This document shows, one piece after another, positions 15,231 to 21,699 of a stretch of 22,786 bases of DNA (the stretch's first letter is position 1; each line of letters starts with the position of its first letter). Both the position numbers and the translations under genes were made by a program. A model generated the notes under the pieces. That model was not told the origin of the DNA, ran no database searches, and was given only the letters and a program-made list of their open reading frames with translations. This DNA is from CAZZCN01 sp964652975 (GTDB lineage: Bacteria > Bacillota > Clostridia > Saccharofermentanales > UBA5734): positions 1 through 22,786 of the forward strand of contig CAZZCN010000051.1 in assembly GCA_964652975.1 (NCBI GenBank). The letters are read 5' to 3'.

Positions 15231-15282
15231 ACCTTTAGATCATTTTCGCTAGGTCACGAAAATGATAGATTTGTCCAAAGGT
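15231..15282. repeat. nested hairpin between the two glycosidase genes
   Basis: The outer arms ACCTTT (15231-15236) and AAAGGT (15277-15282) enclose a perfect 10-bp hairpin, ATCATTTTCG / CGAAAATGAT (15239-15248, 15257-15266), with an 8-nt loop. The sequence TTTCGCTAGG (15244-15253) recurs in reverse complement in the 9617-10063 array, so it may be a distant relative. There is no T-run, so it is not a typical terminator. Confidence 0.55.
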
Positions 15283-15315
15283 GCAAAAAGATCGATAGTA
15301 GATATTATGCTTACC

Positions 15316-15337
15316 TAATAATGGTTAACAATTATTA
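15316..15337. promoter_or_regulatory. 22-bp dyad before the GH110 gene (candidate operator)
   Basis: TAATAAT-GGTTAACA-ATTATTA is a 22-bp palindrome with a single mismatched pair (G/A at position 8). It ends about 5 bp before the GTGAGGA ribosome binding site. The length and symmetry fit a dimeric repressor site, though an RNA hairpin is also possible. Confidence 0.45.
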
Positions 15338-15354
15338 AAAAGTGAGGAAAACAA

Positions 15355-17103
15355 ATGAATTCAGCATTTACAGTAAATCTGCCATTTGACACCCAGGATT
15401 CGCAAAAGGACTATACACTCGATCTTTTGAAATCACTCGACACCATTAAAGCTTCTGGTCAGCCGGCTGTATTATCTCTGGAGAACAGTACTTATCACTT
15501 CTACCCGGATCAGGCGTTTGAAAAGTACTACTCTCCATCGAATAATGACGGAAGTCTCCAGAAAATTACATTCCCAATTATTGGATTTAACAATCTGACC
15601 ATAGACGGAAATGGGGCGACGCTTCTTTTTCACGGAAGGATCTCTCCATTTGTCATGGATGAATCAACGGATATAACGATTAAAAATCTTAAAATTGATT
15701 ATACCAGACCGTTTTATTCGCAGGGCTTGATAATCGAAAGCGACGAAAAGGGACTTGTCCTTGAAATTGACAAGCTATCTTTTCCGCATAGGGTGAAGGA
15801 CGGGAATCTGGTTTTTTTCGATGATAACTGGCAAAACGATTTAAGTGATATTTTGCCCCTTATACAAGAGTACGACCCTAAGACTAAGGCTCCCGGATAC
15901 AATACACCGACACTTCTCGGAAAATTCGGTAAAGGGACTCAGGTCACGGACTCCCAGCCTGCACCGATTTTCGAATTCGATGTTATCTTGTTGGACGAAA
16001 ACGACCAAAGCAGCAAAATTCGCCTCGAATATATCAAAACGGCTGCGCCGTACGTTTTCAAAAAGGGCAACATTCTAACAATACAGCACGAAAAACGCTA
16101 TAATAGTGCGTTTTTTATAAAAGATTCCAAGAACATCAAAATTTCAAATGTGCGCATTGTTACAGCCGGATCAATGGGTGTGATCGCACAGACATCCGAA
16201 GACATCACGCTCGATGCCTTGGATATTTCATTGGACGAAGAGTCCAAGGGACTGATATCAGTGAATGCAGATGCCACTCATTTTGTTAATTGCAGCGGAA
16301 CGGTCACAATAGAAAACTGCATCTTAGAGAACATGCTTGATGACGGCACCAATATCCACGGAATTTACACACTGGTCGACAAAATAACCGGAAGCAGGGA
16401 AATAATGGTTAGAATTTCACACTTTCAGCAATTCGGACTGAATATATACAAACCAGGAGACACTGTTTCGCTGTTCGAAAAGGCTTCAATGAAAAAACTT
16501 GCAGATTTAGAAATCGAATCATCTGCGTTTACCAATGAAGAGGAGAGTGTTATAAGACTGACACTGAAACAGAATTTGCCCCAAAATATAAAGCCCGGAA
16601 ATCTTGTCGAGAACGCCGGTAGAATGCCGAACGCGATTTTGCGTAACAACCGGACAGGCGGCAATCGTCCGAGAGGATTCCTAATATCCACACCGGGCAA
16701 GGTGCTCATCGAAAACAATCTGTTCTGGAACTCGCTCTATGCCATCCATATCACCGGTGATGCGAATTTCTGGTTTGAATCCGGTCCGGTAAAGGACGTT
16801 TTAATCCAAAACAATAAATTCATGGATTGCTGCTACATGGCGGGCGATTATGTCATTGCGATAACTCCGGAGTTTGAAATCTCAGAAGGCTCTGAATTTT
16901 ATTACCATGAGAACATACGAATAACGGGCAATCATTTTGAGACATTCAAAAAGGGTCTGCTTATGGCGTACTCTGTAGACAATCTCGTTTTTAAAGACAA
17001 TACATATCGTCAGAAGTTCACGTACTTGATAGAAAAAGAAACTGGACAGTTTGATATAAGGCAATGCAGGAATTGCGATACTGAAGAGGCAAGAACTGTA
17101 TAA
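15355..17103 (+). CDS. alpha-1,3-galactosidase, GH110 family
   Basis: A 582-residue parallel beta-helix protein without a signal peptide. The family fingerprint is visible: LTIDGNGATLLFHGRISPF (about 81-99), SAFFIKDSKNIKISNVRI, and the active-site stretch NADATHF (Asp306) followed by ILENMLDDGTNIHGIY (Asp329, Asp330). The 23/24-residue spacing equals that reported for the catalytic Asp residues of studied GH110 enzymes (321, 344, 345). GH110 enzymes invert and release terminal alpha-1,3-galactose, as in blood group B or carrageenan-type glycans. The ATG follows GTGAGGA (15342-15348). With no export signal it would act on imported oligosaccharides. It follows the GH63-like gene by 280 bp. A different beta-helix activity cannot be fully excluded. 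Confidence 0.85.
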   Translation: MNSAFTVNLPFDTQDSQKDYTLDLLKSLDTIKASGQPAVLSLENSTYHFYPDQAFEKYYSPSNNDGSLQKITFPIIGFNNLTIDGNGATLLFHGRISPFVMDESTDITIKNLKIDYTRPFYSQGLIIESDEKGLVLEIDKLSFPHRVKDGNLVFFDDNWQNDLSDILPLIQEYDPKTKAPGYNTPTLLGKFGKGTQVTDSQPAPIFEFDVILLDENDQSSKIRLEYIKTAAPYVFKKGNILTIQHEKRYNSAFFIKDSKNIKISNVRIVTAGSMGVIAQTSEDITLDALDISLDEESKGLISVNADATHFVNCSGTVTIENCILENMLDDGTNIHGIYTLVDKITGSREIMVRISHFQQFGLNIYKPGDTVSLFEKASMKKLADLEIESSAFTNEEESVIRLTLKQNLPQNIKPGNLVENAGRMPNAILRNNRTGGNRPRGFLISTPGKVLIENNLFWNSLYAIHITGDANFWFESGPVKDVLIQNNKFMDCCYMAGDYVIAITPEFEISEGSEFYYHENIRITGNHFETFKKGLLMAYSVDNLVFKDNTYRQKFTYLIEKETGQFDIRQCRNCDTEEARTV

Positions 17104-17121
17104 CCATTTCCTGCTGCTTGA

Positions 17122-17295
17122 ATAAATCAAAACAAGATACCTTCCTATCGCGCTGTTGTTGAAGGTAGCATTTCTGTTCAGAAAGGTGCTGAACTTCTGG
17201 AAAAGTCAATATGGAAGTGGAAAGCGCTTGTTTCATTGACGGGGGACGGTAGATGTATATCATATGTAATACATTTTAATGCTAAGAATAGTTGA
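17122..17295 (+). pseudogene. possible transposase HTH remnant
   Basis: A 57-codon open stretch without a start codon, reading YRAVVEGSISVQKGAELLEK early and LVSLTGDG later. The pattern resembles the N-terminal HTH of ISNCY/IS481-type transposases (an RAVVEG-like helix, then a KGAELL-like second helix). The residues after it are disrupted and no catalytic DDE region follows. The match is by eye and weak; the location beside duplicated DNA and toxin genes makes a mobile relic reasonable. Confidence 0.3.
17219..17232. promoter_or_regulatory. catabolite-responsive (cre)-like sequence, orphan
   Basis: GGAAAGCGCTTGTT contains the cre core AAAGCGCTT but breaks the outer symmetry on the right. It lies about 250 bp before the Fic gene and after the GH110 stop, not at an obvious promoter. 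It may be a decayed CcpA site or chance. Confidence 0.25.
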
Positions 17296-17339
17296 AAATT
17301 GAAATATTTAACCAGAAGTGCAATTAATATTGCTTTTTT

Positions 17340-17465
17340 GAGATATATAGCATTGAAATTAATCTGAACGTTCAATATACTGTATTGTGATATCAAAATC
17401 TACAAGATAGATATTTATTTATGAAATCTAAGAATTCTGTATTTTTAGTAACGAAAGGAGCATAA
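17340..17465 (+). repeat. 126-bp direct repeat, copy 1, carrying the Fic gene promoter
   Basis: This copy is 95% identical (6 substitutions, no gaps) to 18619-18744. It carries TTGAAA (17353-17358), a 17-bp spacer and TATACT (17376-17381). A perfect 10-bp palindrome, TGAACGTTCA (17365-17374), lies inside the spacer. The copy ends with the AAAGGAG ribosome binding site (17454-17460) and the last bases before the Fic start at 17469. The other gap sequence, 17104-17339, holds a possible transposase relic and a TACCTTC/GAAGGTA inverted repeat (17138-17144, 17161-17167). Confidence 0.9.
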
Positions 17466-17468
17466 TGC

Positions 17469-18398
17469 ATGACAAATAAGATGGAACTTGTATTATATAA
17501 AACTGAAAATGGCGATATCACTATCAATGTTGGAATTGAAAACGACACAGTGTGGTTAAATCAAGGTCAGATGGTTGTTTTGTTTCAGAGGGATCAATCT
17601 GTTATTTCACGACATATAAATAATCTCTTCTCAGAAGGTGAAGTGGATATGGAAAGCAATATGCATTTTTTGCATAATGCTAATTCTGACAAGCCAATCG
17701 CATATTATAGTCTGGATGTAATTATTTCAGTTGGCTATCGGGTAAAATCCCAACGCGGTGTAGACTTTAGAAAATGGGCCAATTCAGTTCTTAGAGATTA
17801 TATATTAAAAGGCTATTCTGTAAATAATGACCGAATAAACCAACTGGGCGAAATCATAAGAATCATGAAGCGGACAGAGAATAAATTGGAAACAAATCAA
17901 ATATTGACGGTTATTGAGAGATTTACACTTGCGTTGGATATGTTGGATGATTATGACCATCAAAAAATCAAAAAGCCTGAAGGGAATGAATCGATTTATT
18001 TTATTACTTATGATGAATGCAAAGAAGTCATTAAAAATATGAAATTCAATGCTGCAAGTGAATTGTTCGGAAGCGAAAAGGATGAATCTTTCAAATCCAG
18101 CATTAGTAGTATCTATCTGACATTTGATGGAGAAGAGTTATATCCTACTGTTGAAGAGAAAGCTGCACATTTGCTATATTTCATTACAAAAAACCATTCA
18201 TTCACTGATGGGAATAAGCGCATTGCTGCTGCGCTATTTATATATTTCCTTGATAAGAATCAGATACTATTTATTGATGATAAGAAAATAATGGAGGACT
18301 ATACTTTAGTTGCGATTACGATTATGATTGCAGAATCAAGACCTGACGAAAAAGAGGTTATGGTGAGATTGGTTATGAATTTTTTATGTGGCAGATAA
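17469..18398 (+). CDS. RhuM-family protein with C-terminal Fic/Doc domain
   Basis: A 309-residue protein. Residues about 8-118 form the RhuM domain: VWLNQGQMVVLFQRDQSVIS (HTH-like), then PIAYYSLDVIISVGYRVKSQ and FRKWANSVLRDYILKGY. Residues about 145-305 form a Fic/Doc fold with the motif HSFTDGNKR at 243-251 (His243 catalytic, Lys250 and Arg251), close to the HxFx(D/E)GN(K/G)R consensus. Such domains transfer AMP, or phosphate in Doc, to target proteins. RhuM proteins are found in pathogenicity islands and often behave as toxin-like or defence-associated genes. The ATG at 17469 has AAAGGAG 8 nt upstream. No separate antitoxin is adjacent; a PD-(D/E) or Phd-like inhibitor would have to come from the next operon. 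It lies between two copies of a 126-bp repeat. Confidence 0.88.
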   Translation: MTNKMELVLYKTENGDITINVGIENDTVWLNQGQMVVLFQRDQSVISRHINNLFSEGEVDMESNMHFLHNANSDKPIAYYSLDVIISVGYRVKSQRGVDFRKWANSVLRDYILKGYSVNNDRINQLGEIIRIMKRTENKLETNQILTVIERFTLALDMLDDYDHQKIKKPEGNESIYFITYDECKEVIKNMKFNAASELFGSEKDESFKSSISSIYLTFDGEELYPTVEEKAAHLLYFITKNHSFTDGNKRIAAALFIYFLDKNQILFIDDKKIMEDYTLVAITIMIAESRPDEKEVMVRLVMNFLCGR

Positions 18399-18404
18399 TT
18401 TTAA

Positions 18405-18629
18405 CCTCAAAGTAGCAAGATATCTCCCTCCCCTAATCAACATGACTTTTTAGAAGTAATCGATAGAGCGAAACTTGCCAGTAAAAACAGCAGAAACGAT
18501 ATCTTCTACGATTTTGCTAAGATCAACAAAATCGTAGAAGCAGGTGCCACTCAGTTAAAGTGCGGCAAGGCATTAGGTGTTTTTGACAGATATGTAATAT
18601 TGACATGTAATAAATTAAGAGATATATAG
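18405..18629 (+). pseudogene. start-less open frame, possible C-terminal gene remnant
   Basis: Seventy-four sense codons without ATG, GTG or TTG near the front, reading NQHDFLEVIDRAKL, then RNDIFYDFAKINKIVEAGA and CGKALGVFDRYVILTCNKL, ending RDI and TAG. The second half has a protein-like composition (hydrophobic/charged alternation), unlike random AT-rich DNA, so it may be the end of a lost gene. I do not recognise the family. It begins 6 bp after the Fic stop, and its last four codons lie inside repeat copy 2, so the duplication joins onto it. Confidence 0.35.
18503..18540. repeat. perfect 14-bp hairpin downstream of the Fic gene
   Basis: CTTCTACGATTTTG (18503-18516) and CAAAATCGTAGAAG (18527-18540) are perfect complements around a 10-nt loop, CTAAGATCAA. 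There is no T-run after it, so it is not a standard terminator. It coincides with the start-less open frame, where it would encode FYDFAKINKIVE. Confidence 0.65.
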
Positions 18630-18744
18630 CATTGAAATTAATCTGAACGTTCAATATACTGTATTGAGATATCAAAATCTGCAATATAGATATTAATTTA
18701 TGAAATCTAAGAATTATGTATTTTTAGTAACGAAAGGATCATAA
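18619..18744 (+). repeat. 126-bp direct repeat, copy 2, upstream of the toxin-antitoxin operon
   Basis: The first 48 bp match copy 1 exactly, including TTGAAA (18632-18637), TGAACGTTCA (18644-18653) and TATACT (18655-18660). All six substitutions lie downstream of the -10. They change AAAGGAG to AAAGGAT, and the sequence that follows lacks the ATG found after copy 1. So the promoter and palindrome are kept while the ribosome binding site and start are lost. It may still transcribe the Phd/ParE pair about 155 bp downstream. Confidence 0.9.
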
Positions 18745-18766
18745 GATAGAAATAATCGTTGTATAT

Positions 18767-18795
18767 ATATCATGAAAATGATATTATAATATCAT
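18767..18795. promoter_or_regulatory. operator and -10 of the Phd/ParE operon
   Basis: There are three ATATCAT/ATGATAT half-sites (18767-18773, 18778-18784, 18789-18795) with centres exactly 11 bp apart. The last two form an 18-bp perfect palindrome (18778-18795) around TATAAT (18785-18790). This is the arrangement expected for cooperative autorepression by a Phd/YefM antitoxin. A convincing -35 at 17 bp is not seen. Confidence 0.65.
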
Positions 18796-18820
18796 ACTAT
18801 ATCTATTGGAGGTAAAAATT

Positions 18821-19093
18821 ATGATTATAAAACCGTCAAACGGTCTACGGAACGAATATACACAAATTTCTAAGCTTGCAAAAGCTTCCGGCGAGCCGAT
18901 ATACATTACAAACAAGGGCGAAGCAGATATCGTGGTTCTGAGTATGGATGCCTTCGAGGAGCGAGAAAAGATGTTTCGTCACCGTGATTCTATTTATGAA
19001 TCGGAATTTGCACGACTCAGTGGTGCGCCTACTTATTCAGTAGATGATATTCGCGTTGAATTGGGGATGTTGTATGCAGCCGCAGAAAAGTAA
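18821..19093 (+). CDS. Phd/YefM-family antitoxin
   Basis: A 90-residue protein. The N-terminal half has the Phd/YefM DNA-binding pattern: MIIKPSNGLRNEY, then ISKLAKASGEPIYITNKGEA and DIVVLSMDAFEERE. The C-terminal part is the expected flexible toxin-binding arm. It would bind and neutralise the ParE-like toxin and repress the shared operon. The ATG at 18821 follows GGAGG (18808-18812); the in-frame TTG at 18806 overlaps that site and is rejected. The promoter contains a three-half-site operator. It overlaps the toxin gene by 20 bp, as in coupled toxin-antitoxin pairs. Confidence 0.9.
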   Translation: MIIKPSNGLRNEYTQISKLAKASGEPIYITNKGEADIVVLSMDAFEEREKMFRHRDSIYESEFARLSGAPTYSVDDIRVELGMLYAAAEK

Positions 19094-19391
19094 ACTTATT
19101 TTTCTTGAACCAGCCAAAGAAGACATCATGAACATAGCTGCTTATCATCTCGAAAAAGTGGGAACAATTTCTGCTCGAAAAATTACTGATACTCTCATAG
19201 AATCAATTGATCGTCTGTCCAGTTTTTCATTAATTGGGCAAACCCACCCAGATCCTGTCTTAGCCACAAAAGGCTATAGAAAACTGGTTGCCACCGATAC
19301 TTATGTATGTATTTATAAAGTATTTCAAGACACAGTCTACATTTATCGTATTGTCAATGGCGCTGAAGACTATCCCAAACTGCTGAGATAA
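19074..19391 (+). CDS. ParE/RelE-superfamily toxin
   Basis: A 105-residue protein: KSKLIFLEPAKEDIMNIAAY at the start, GTISARKITDTLIESIDRL, then HPDPVLATKGYRKLVATD and a C-terminal YRIVNGAEDYPKLLR. These match the ParE/RelE plasmid-stabilisation toxin family (LEPAKEDI, YRKLV, YRIVNGAEDYPKLL). ParE members poison gyrase and RelE members cleave mRNA on ribosomes; motifs here are closer to ParE, but the target is not proven. I chose the ATG at 19074, inside the end of the antitoxin gene, because GGGGA at 19063-19067 is suitably placed and the upstream in-frame start at 19044 would add a non-family N-terminus. Confidence 0.88.
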   Translation: MQPQKSKLIFLEPAKEDIMNIAAYHLEKVGTISARKITDTLIESIDRLSSFSLIGQTHPDPVLATKGYRKLVATDTYVCIYKVFQDTVYIYRIVNGAEDYPKLLR

Positions 19392-19447
19392 ACAAAAAAT
19401 AAGCAAAATGAGGAAAATCACAAAAATAATAAATTCATTGCTATAAC

Positions 19448-19490
19448 AAGTAAACATCTGCAAAAAATAAATTAACGCAGACATTTACTT
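19448..19490. terminator. imperfect inverted repeat between convergent genes
   Basis: AAGTAAACATCTGC (19448-19461) pairs with GCAGACATTTACTT (19477-19490), apart from a 2x2 internal mismatch, around a 15-nt loop. It lies between the toxin gene (plus) and kdgK (minus). It could be a weak bidirectional terminator, but it lacks a strong T-run. Confidence 0.3.
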
Positions 19491-19542
19491 GAAAGAAGGC
19501 AAGGTACGATACTGACATATAACCAATTACATTGTTCGAAAC

Positions 19543-19574
19543 GGATCCTACCGCTGCACCCTAGCGCCGGATCC
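19543..19574 (-). terminator. hairpin overlapping the kdgK stop codon
   Basis: GGATCC (19543-19548) pairs with GGATCC (19569-19574), with an inner CGCT/AGCG stem (19552-19555, 19563-19566). On the minus strand it is followed by GTTTCG, only a short T-run. It includes the last codons of kdgK and is a possible weak terminator. Confidence 0.35.
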
Positions 19575-20648
19575 TTTTATGAGATCCTCAACCTCTTTGA
19601 GACTTGCCATGGAGGTATCACCCGGGGTGGTCATTGCAAGTGCTCCGTGTGCCGCTCCGTAATTGACCGCCTTTTGGGGGTCGCCGGTAGCGATAAGACC
19701 GTAAATAAGTCCGGAAGCAAAGCTGTCGCCACCACCGACACGGTCAAAAATCTCAAGATTGCTATACAAATTCGAGTTGTAAAGGCTTCCGTCTGCAAAA
19801 CAAATAGCCGACCAGTCATTTACTGTAGCGGACTTCACTGTCCGAAGTGTAGTCGCAATGACCTTGAAATTCGGATAGGTATTAACAGCTTCAGTTATCA
19901 TTTTCTTGTAACCATCCAGATTAAGTTCTTTTAGATTCTCATCGTTACCATCAACATCCAGTCCAAGACACGAGGTAAAGTCTTCTTCGTTGCCAATCAT
20001 GACGTCGATGTATTTTGCAATTTCCTTGTTGACTTCCTGCGCCTTTTCTTTTCCACCTATGCTTTTCCAAAGAGACGGACGGTAATTCAAATCATATGAG
20101 ACGATAGTGCCATGTTTCTTGGCGGCTTTAACAGCTTCGATTACCATCTCCGGTGTGGTGTCGGAAAGAGCGGCAAATATGCCTCCCGTGTGAAACCAGC
20201 GAACCCCCAAAGTGCCAAAGATATGCTCCCAGTCAATGTCGCCTGCCTTTAACTGTGAGGCGGCTGTATTTCCTCGGTCGGACACACCTAAAGCACCGCG
20301 TACGCCAAAGCCCCGCTCGGTGAAATTGAGCCCGTTTCTCACGGTTCTTCCGACACCGTCATATGGCACCCATTTGATAAGTGAGGTGTCAACTCCTCCC
20401 TGCATGATAAAATCTTCCACTAGATATCCTATGTCATTTTCGGCGAAGGCTGTTACAATAGCGGTATCCATTTTGAAACATTTCTTAAGGCCTCGGCTTA
20501 CATTGTATTCGCCGCCGCCCTCCCAGACCGAGAATTCCCTTGCATTTCGTATCCTGCCATCGCGAGGGTCAAAGCGAAGCATGACTTCGCCTAAAGAAAT
20601 ACAATCGTATTTGCAATTTTGTTTTGGTTTAATATTTAAATTTATCAT
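19548..20648 (-). CDS. kdgK: 2-dehydro-3-deoxygluconokinase (PfkB family)
   Basis: A 366-residue PfkB-type sugar kinase, longer than the usual 310-340. It has CISLGEVMLRFDP at the start, the substrate loop WEGGGEYNVSRGL (about 43-55), and GGGDSFASGLIYG with catalytic Asp308 near the end, before GAAHGALAMTTPGDTSM. It phosphorylates 2-keto-3-deoxygluconate with ATP in the cytoplasm, feeding KDPG to the aldolase encoded just upstream. AAGAGGTG lies 5 nt before the ATG at 20648. The ATG overlaps the eda stop (ATGA, 20645-20648), a sign of translational coupling. Pairing with eda favours KDG over fructose as substrate; other 2-keto-3-deoxy sugars such as KD-galactonate are possible. Confidence 0.9.
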   Translation of the reverse strand: MINLNIKPKQNCKYDCISLGEVMLRFDPRDGRIRNAREFSVWEGGGEYNVSRGLKKCFKMDTAIVTAFAENDIGYLVEDFIMQGGVDTSLIKWVPYDGVGRTVRNGLNFTERGFGVRGALGVSDRGNTAASQLKAGDIDWEHIFGTLGVRWFHTGGIFAALSDTTPEMVIEAVKAAKKHGTIVSYDLNYRPSLWKSIGGKEKAQEVNKEIAKYIDVMIGNEEDFTSCLGLDVDGNDENLKELNLDGYKKMITEAVNTYPNFKVIATTLRTVKSATVNDWSAICFADGSLYNSNLYSNLEIFDRVGGGDSFASGLIYGLIATGDPQKAVNYGAAHGALAMTTPGDTSMASLKEVEDLIKGSGARVQR

Positions 20649-21280
20649 AGTTCACCTCTTGCTGCTTTGATATTTTTGATAAACTCCTTTGCAGTTGAAA
20701 CGATTTTGCCGTAATCTCCACCGATAAGTGAGCCACCTGCTCCTAAGGCAACCGCACCTGCTTTTATCCATTCCGCTGCATTATTTACATCAACGCCGCC
20801 CGTTGGCATTATCTGCACAAACGGAAGCGGTCCTTTAATTGCCTTGATGAACTTAGGGCCAAACAATTCTCCTGGGAAAAGTTTCAAAATATCCGCACCT
20901 GCCTCCATCGCTTCAACAGCCTCTTTAATTGTCATGATGCCGGGCATGACCGGAATGCGATAGCGATTGCATAGCTTTACAGTTTCTATAGAAAAATATG
21001 GACTTACGATATATTCGCTACCGGAAAGAATGGCTATTCTCGCTGTCTCAGGATCCAGGACGGTTCCCGCTCCCAGGATTATTTCGCCGTTTGAATATCT
21101 TTTCCTAAGGTCCTCGATAACTTTGTGAGCGAAAGGAACTGTAAAGGTGAGTTCGATTGATGCAACACCGCCTTCGATACAGGCCTCTGTAATTTCTATG
21201 GCTCTCTGGGTATTTTCAGCGCGTACAACGGCAACCAAGCCGTTTTCTTTTATTTTGGCAATAACCTGTTCCTTGTTCAT
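20645..21280 (-). CDS. eda: KDPG / 4-hydroxy-2-oxoglutarate aldolase
   Basis: A 211-residue class I aldolase. It has VVRAENTQRAIEITEACIEG, SIELTFTVPF with Glu43 at the catalytic acid/base position, AGTVLDPETA, and ADILKLFPGELFGPKF with the Schiff-base Lys133, the same number as in E. coli Eda, then PTGGVDVNNAAEW. It splits 2-keto-3-deoxy-6-phosphogluconate into pyruvate and glyceraldehyde-3-phosphate. I chose the ATG at 21280, with GGGGAGGG 6 nt upstream, over an in-frame ATG at 21310 that has no ribosome binding site. It is the first gene of the eda-kdgK operon, transcribed from a TTGAAA-N17-TATAAA promoter and divergent from a LacI-family gene that probably controls it. Confidence 0.93.
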   Translation of the reverse strand: MNKEQVIAKIKENGLVAVVRAENTQRAIEITEACIEGGVASIELTFTVPFAHKVIEDLRKRYSNGEIILGAGTVLDPETARIAILSGSEYIVSPYFSIETVKLCNRYRIPVMPGIMTIKEAVEAMEAGADILKLFPGELFGPKFIKAIKGPLPFVQIMPTGGVDVNNAAEWIKAGAVALGAGGSLIGGDYGKIVSTAKEFIKNIKAARGEL

Positions 21281-21363
21281 TGTAAATCCCTCCCCTATAG
21301 TGTTACACACTTCTAAAGATTAGCAATATGTGATTATCTATCGTCTTATTGCAACTTTGAGCT

Positions 21364-21392
21364 TTTATATAATTAAAACGAGTATATTTCAA
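21364..21392 (-). promoter_or_regulatory. sigma-A promoter of eda-kdgK
   Basis: On the minus strand, TTGAAA (21392-21387), a 17-bp spacer and TATAAA (21369-21364). The start would be near 21357, giving a leader of about 75 nt. A GTTACA half-site of the LacI-type operator occurs in this leader at 21303-21308. Confidence 0.65.
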
Positions 21393-21482
21393 ATTCTAAC
21401 ATATATCAAATAAAATTAAAGTAGCCAAAATTTCAACACATATATATAGGACTATCAAATTTCGAATTAATTTATATGTAAA

Positions 21483-21496
21483 TGAAAGCAGTTACA
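21483..21496. promoter_or_regulatory. LacI-family operator, distal copy
   Basis: On the minus strand this reads TGTAACTGCTTTCA, one base different from the symmetric site at 21662-21675. It lies about 90 bp upstream of the eda -35. The two sites are 179 bp apart, close to 17 helical turns, which would suit a repression loop. Confidence 0.6.
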
Positions 21497-21626
21497 TATA
21501 TATTACAATCTAGCAAGGTATAATGTCAAGTATATTTAAGTATGCCACTATGCTGATGTATAAACCGAAAACACTGTATACCGCTAAAATGATGGTGAAA
21601 AGAAAGGCAAATATAACTTATTGGCT

Positions 21627-21655
21627 TTGACATAGAGTATATTGTATGATAAAAT
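21627..21655 (+). promoter_or_regulatory. sigma-A promoter of the LacI-family gene
   Basis: TTGACA (21627-21632), a 17-bp spacer ending TGA, and TAAAAT (21650-21655), which is also a TGn extended -10. The start would be near 21662, the first base of the operator. Confidence 0.75.
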
Positions 21656-21661
21656 TTAAAT

Positions 21662-21675
21662 TGTAACTGCTTACA
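21662..21675. promoter_or_regulatory. LacI-family operator at the transcription start
   Basis: TGTAACTGCTTACA is a perfect 5-bp dyad (TGTAA/TTACA) with a 4-bp centre. It differs from the cre/LacI consensus TGWAANCGNTNWCA at one base. It covers the start point of the lacI-like gene, so binding should block transcription, giving autorepression. The rest of 21281-21699 shows only the promoters and the distal operator. Confidence 0.65.
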
Positions 21676-21699
21676 TGAATGAGGAGGATGGTCATAACA

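Noticed and set aside
17138..17167. TACCTTC / GAAGGTA inverted repeat as the GH110 terminator
   Set aside because: The 7-bp stem has a 16-nt loop and no T-run follows.
17219..17232. Strong CcpA cre site
   Set aside because: The core matches, but one outer arm is broken and no promoter or sugar gene lies directly downstream.
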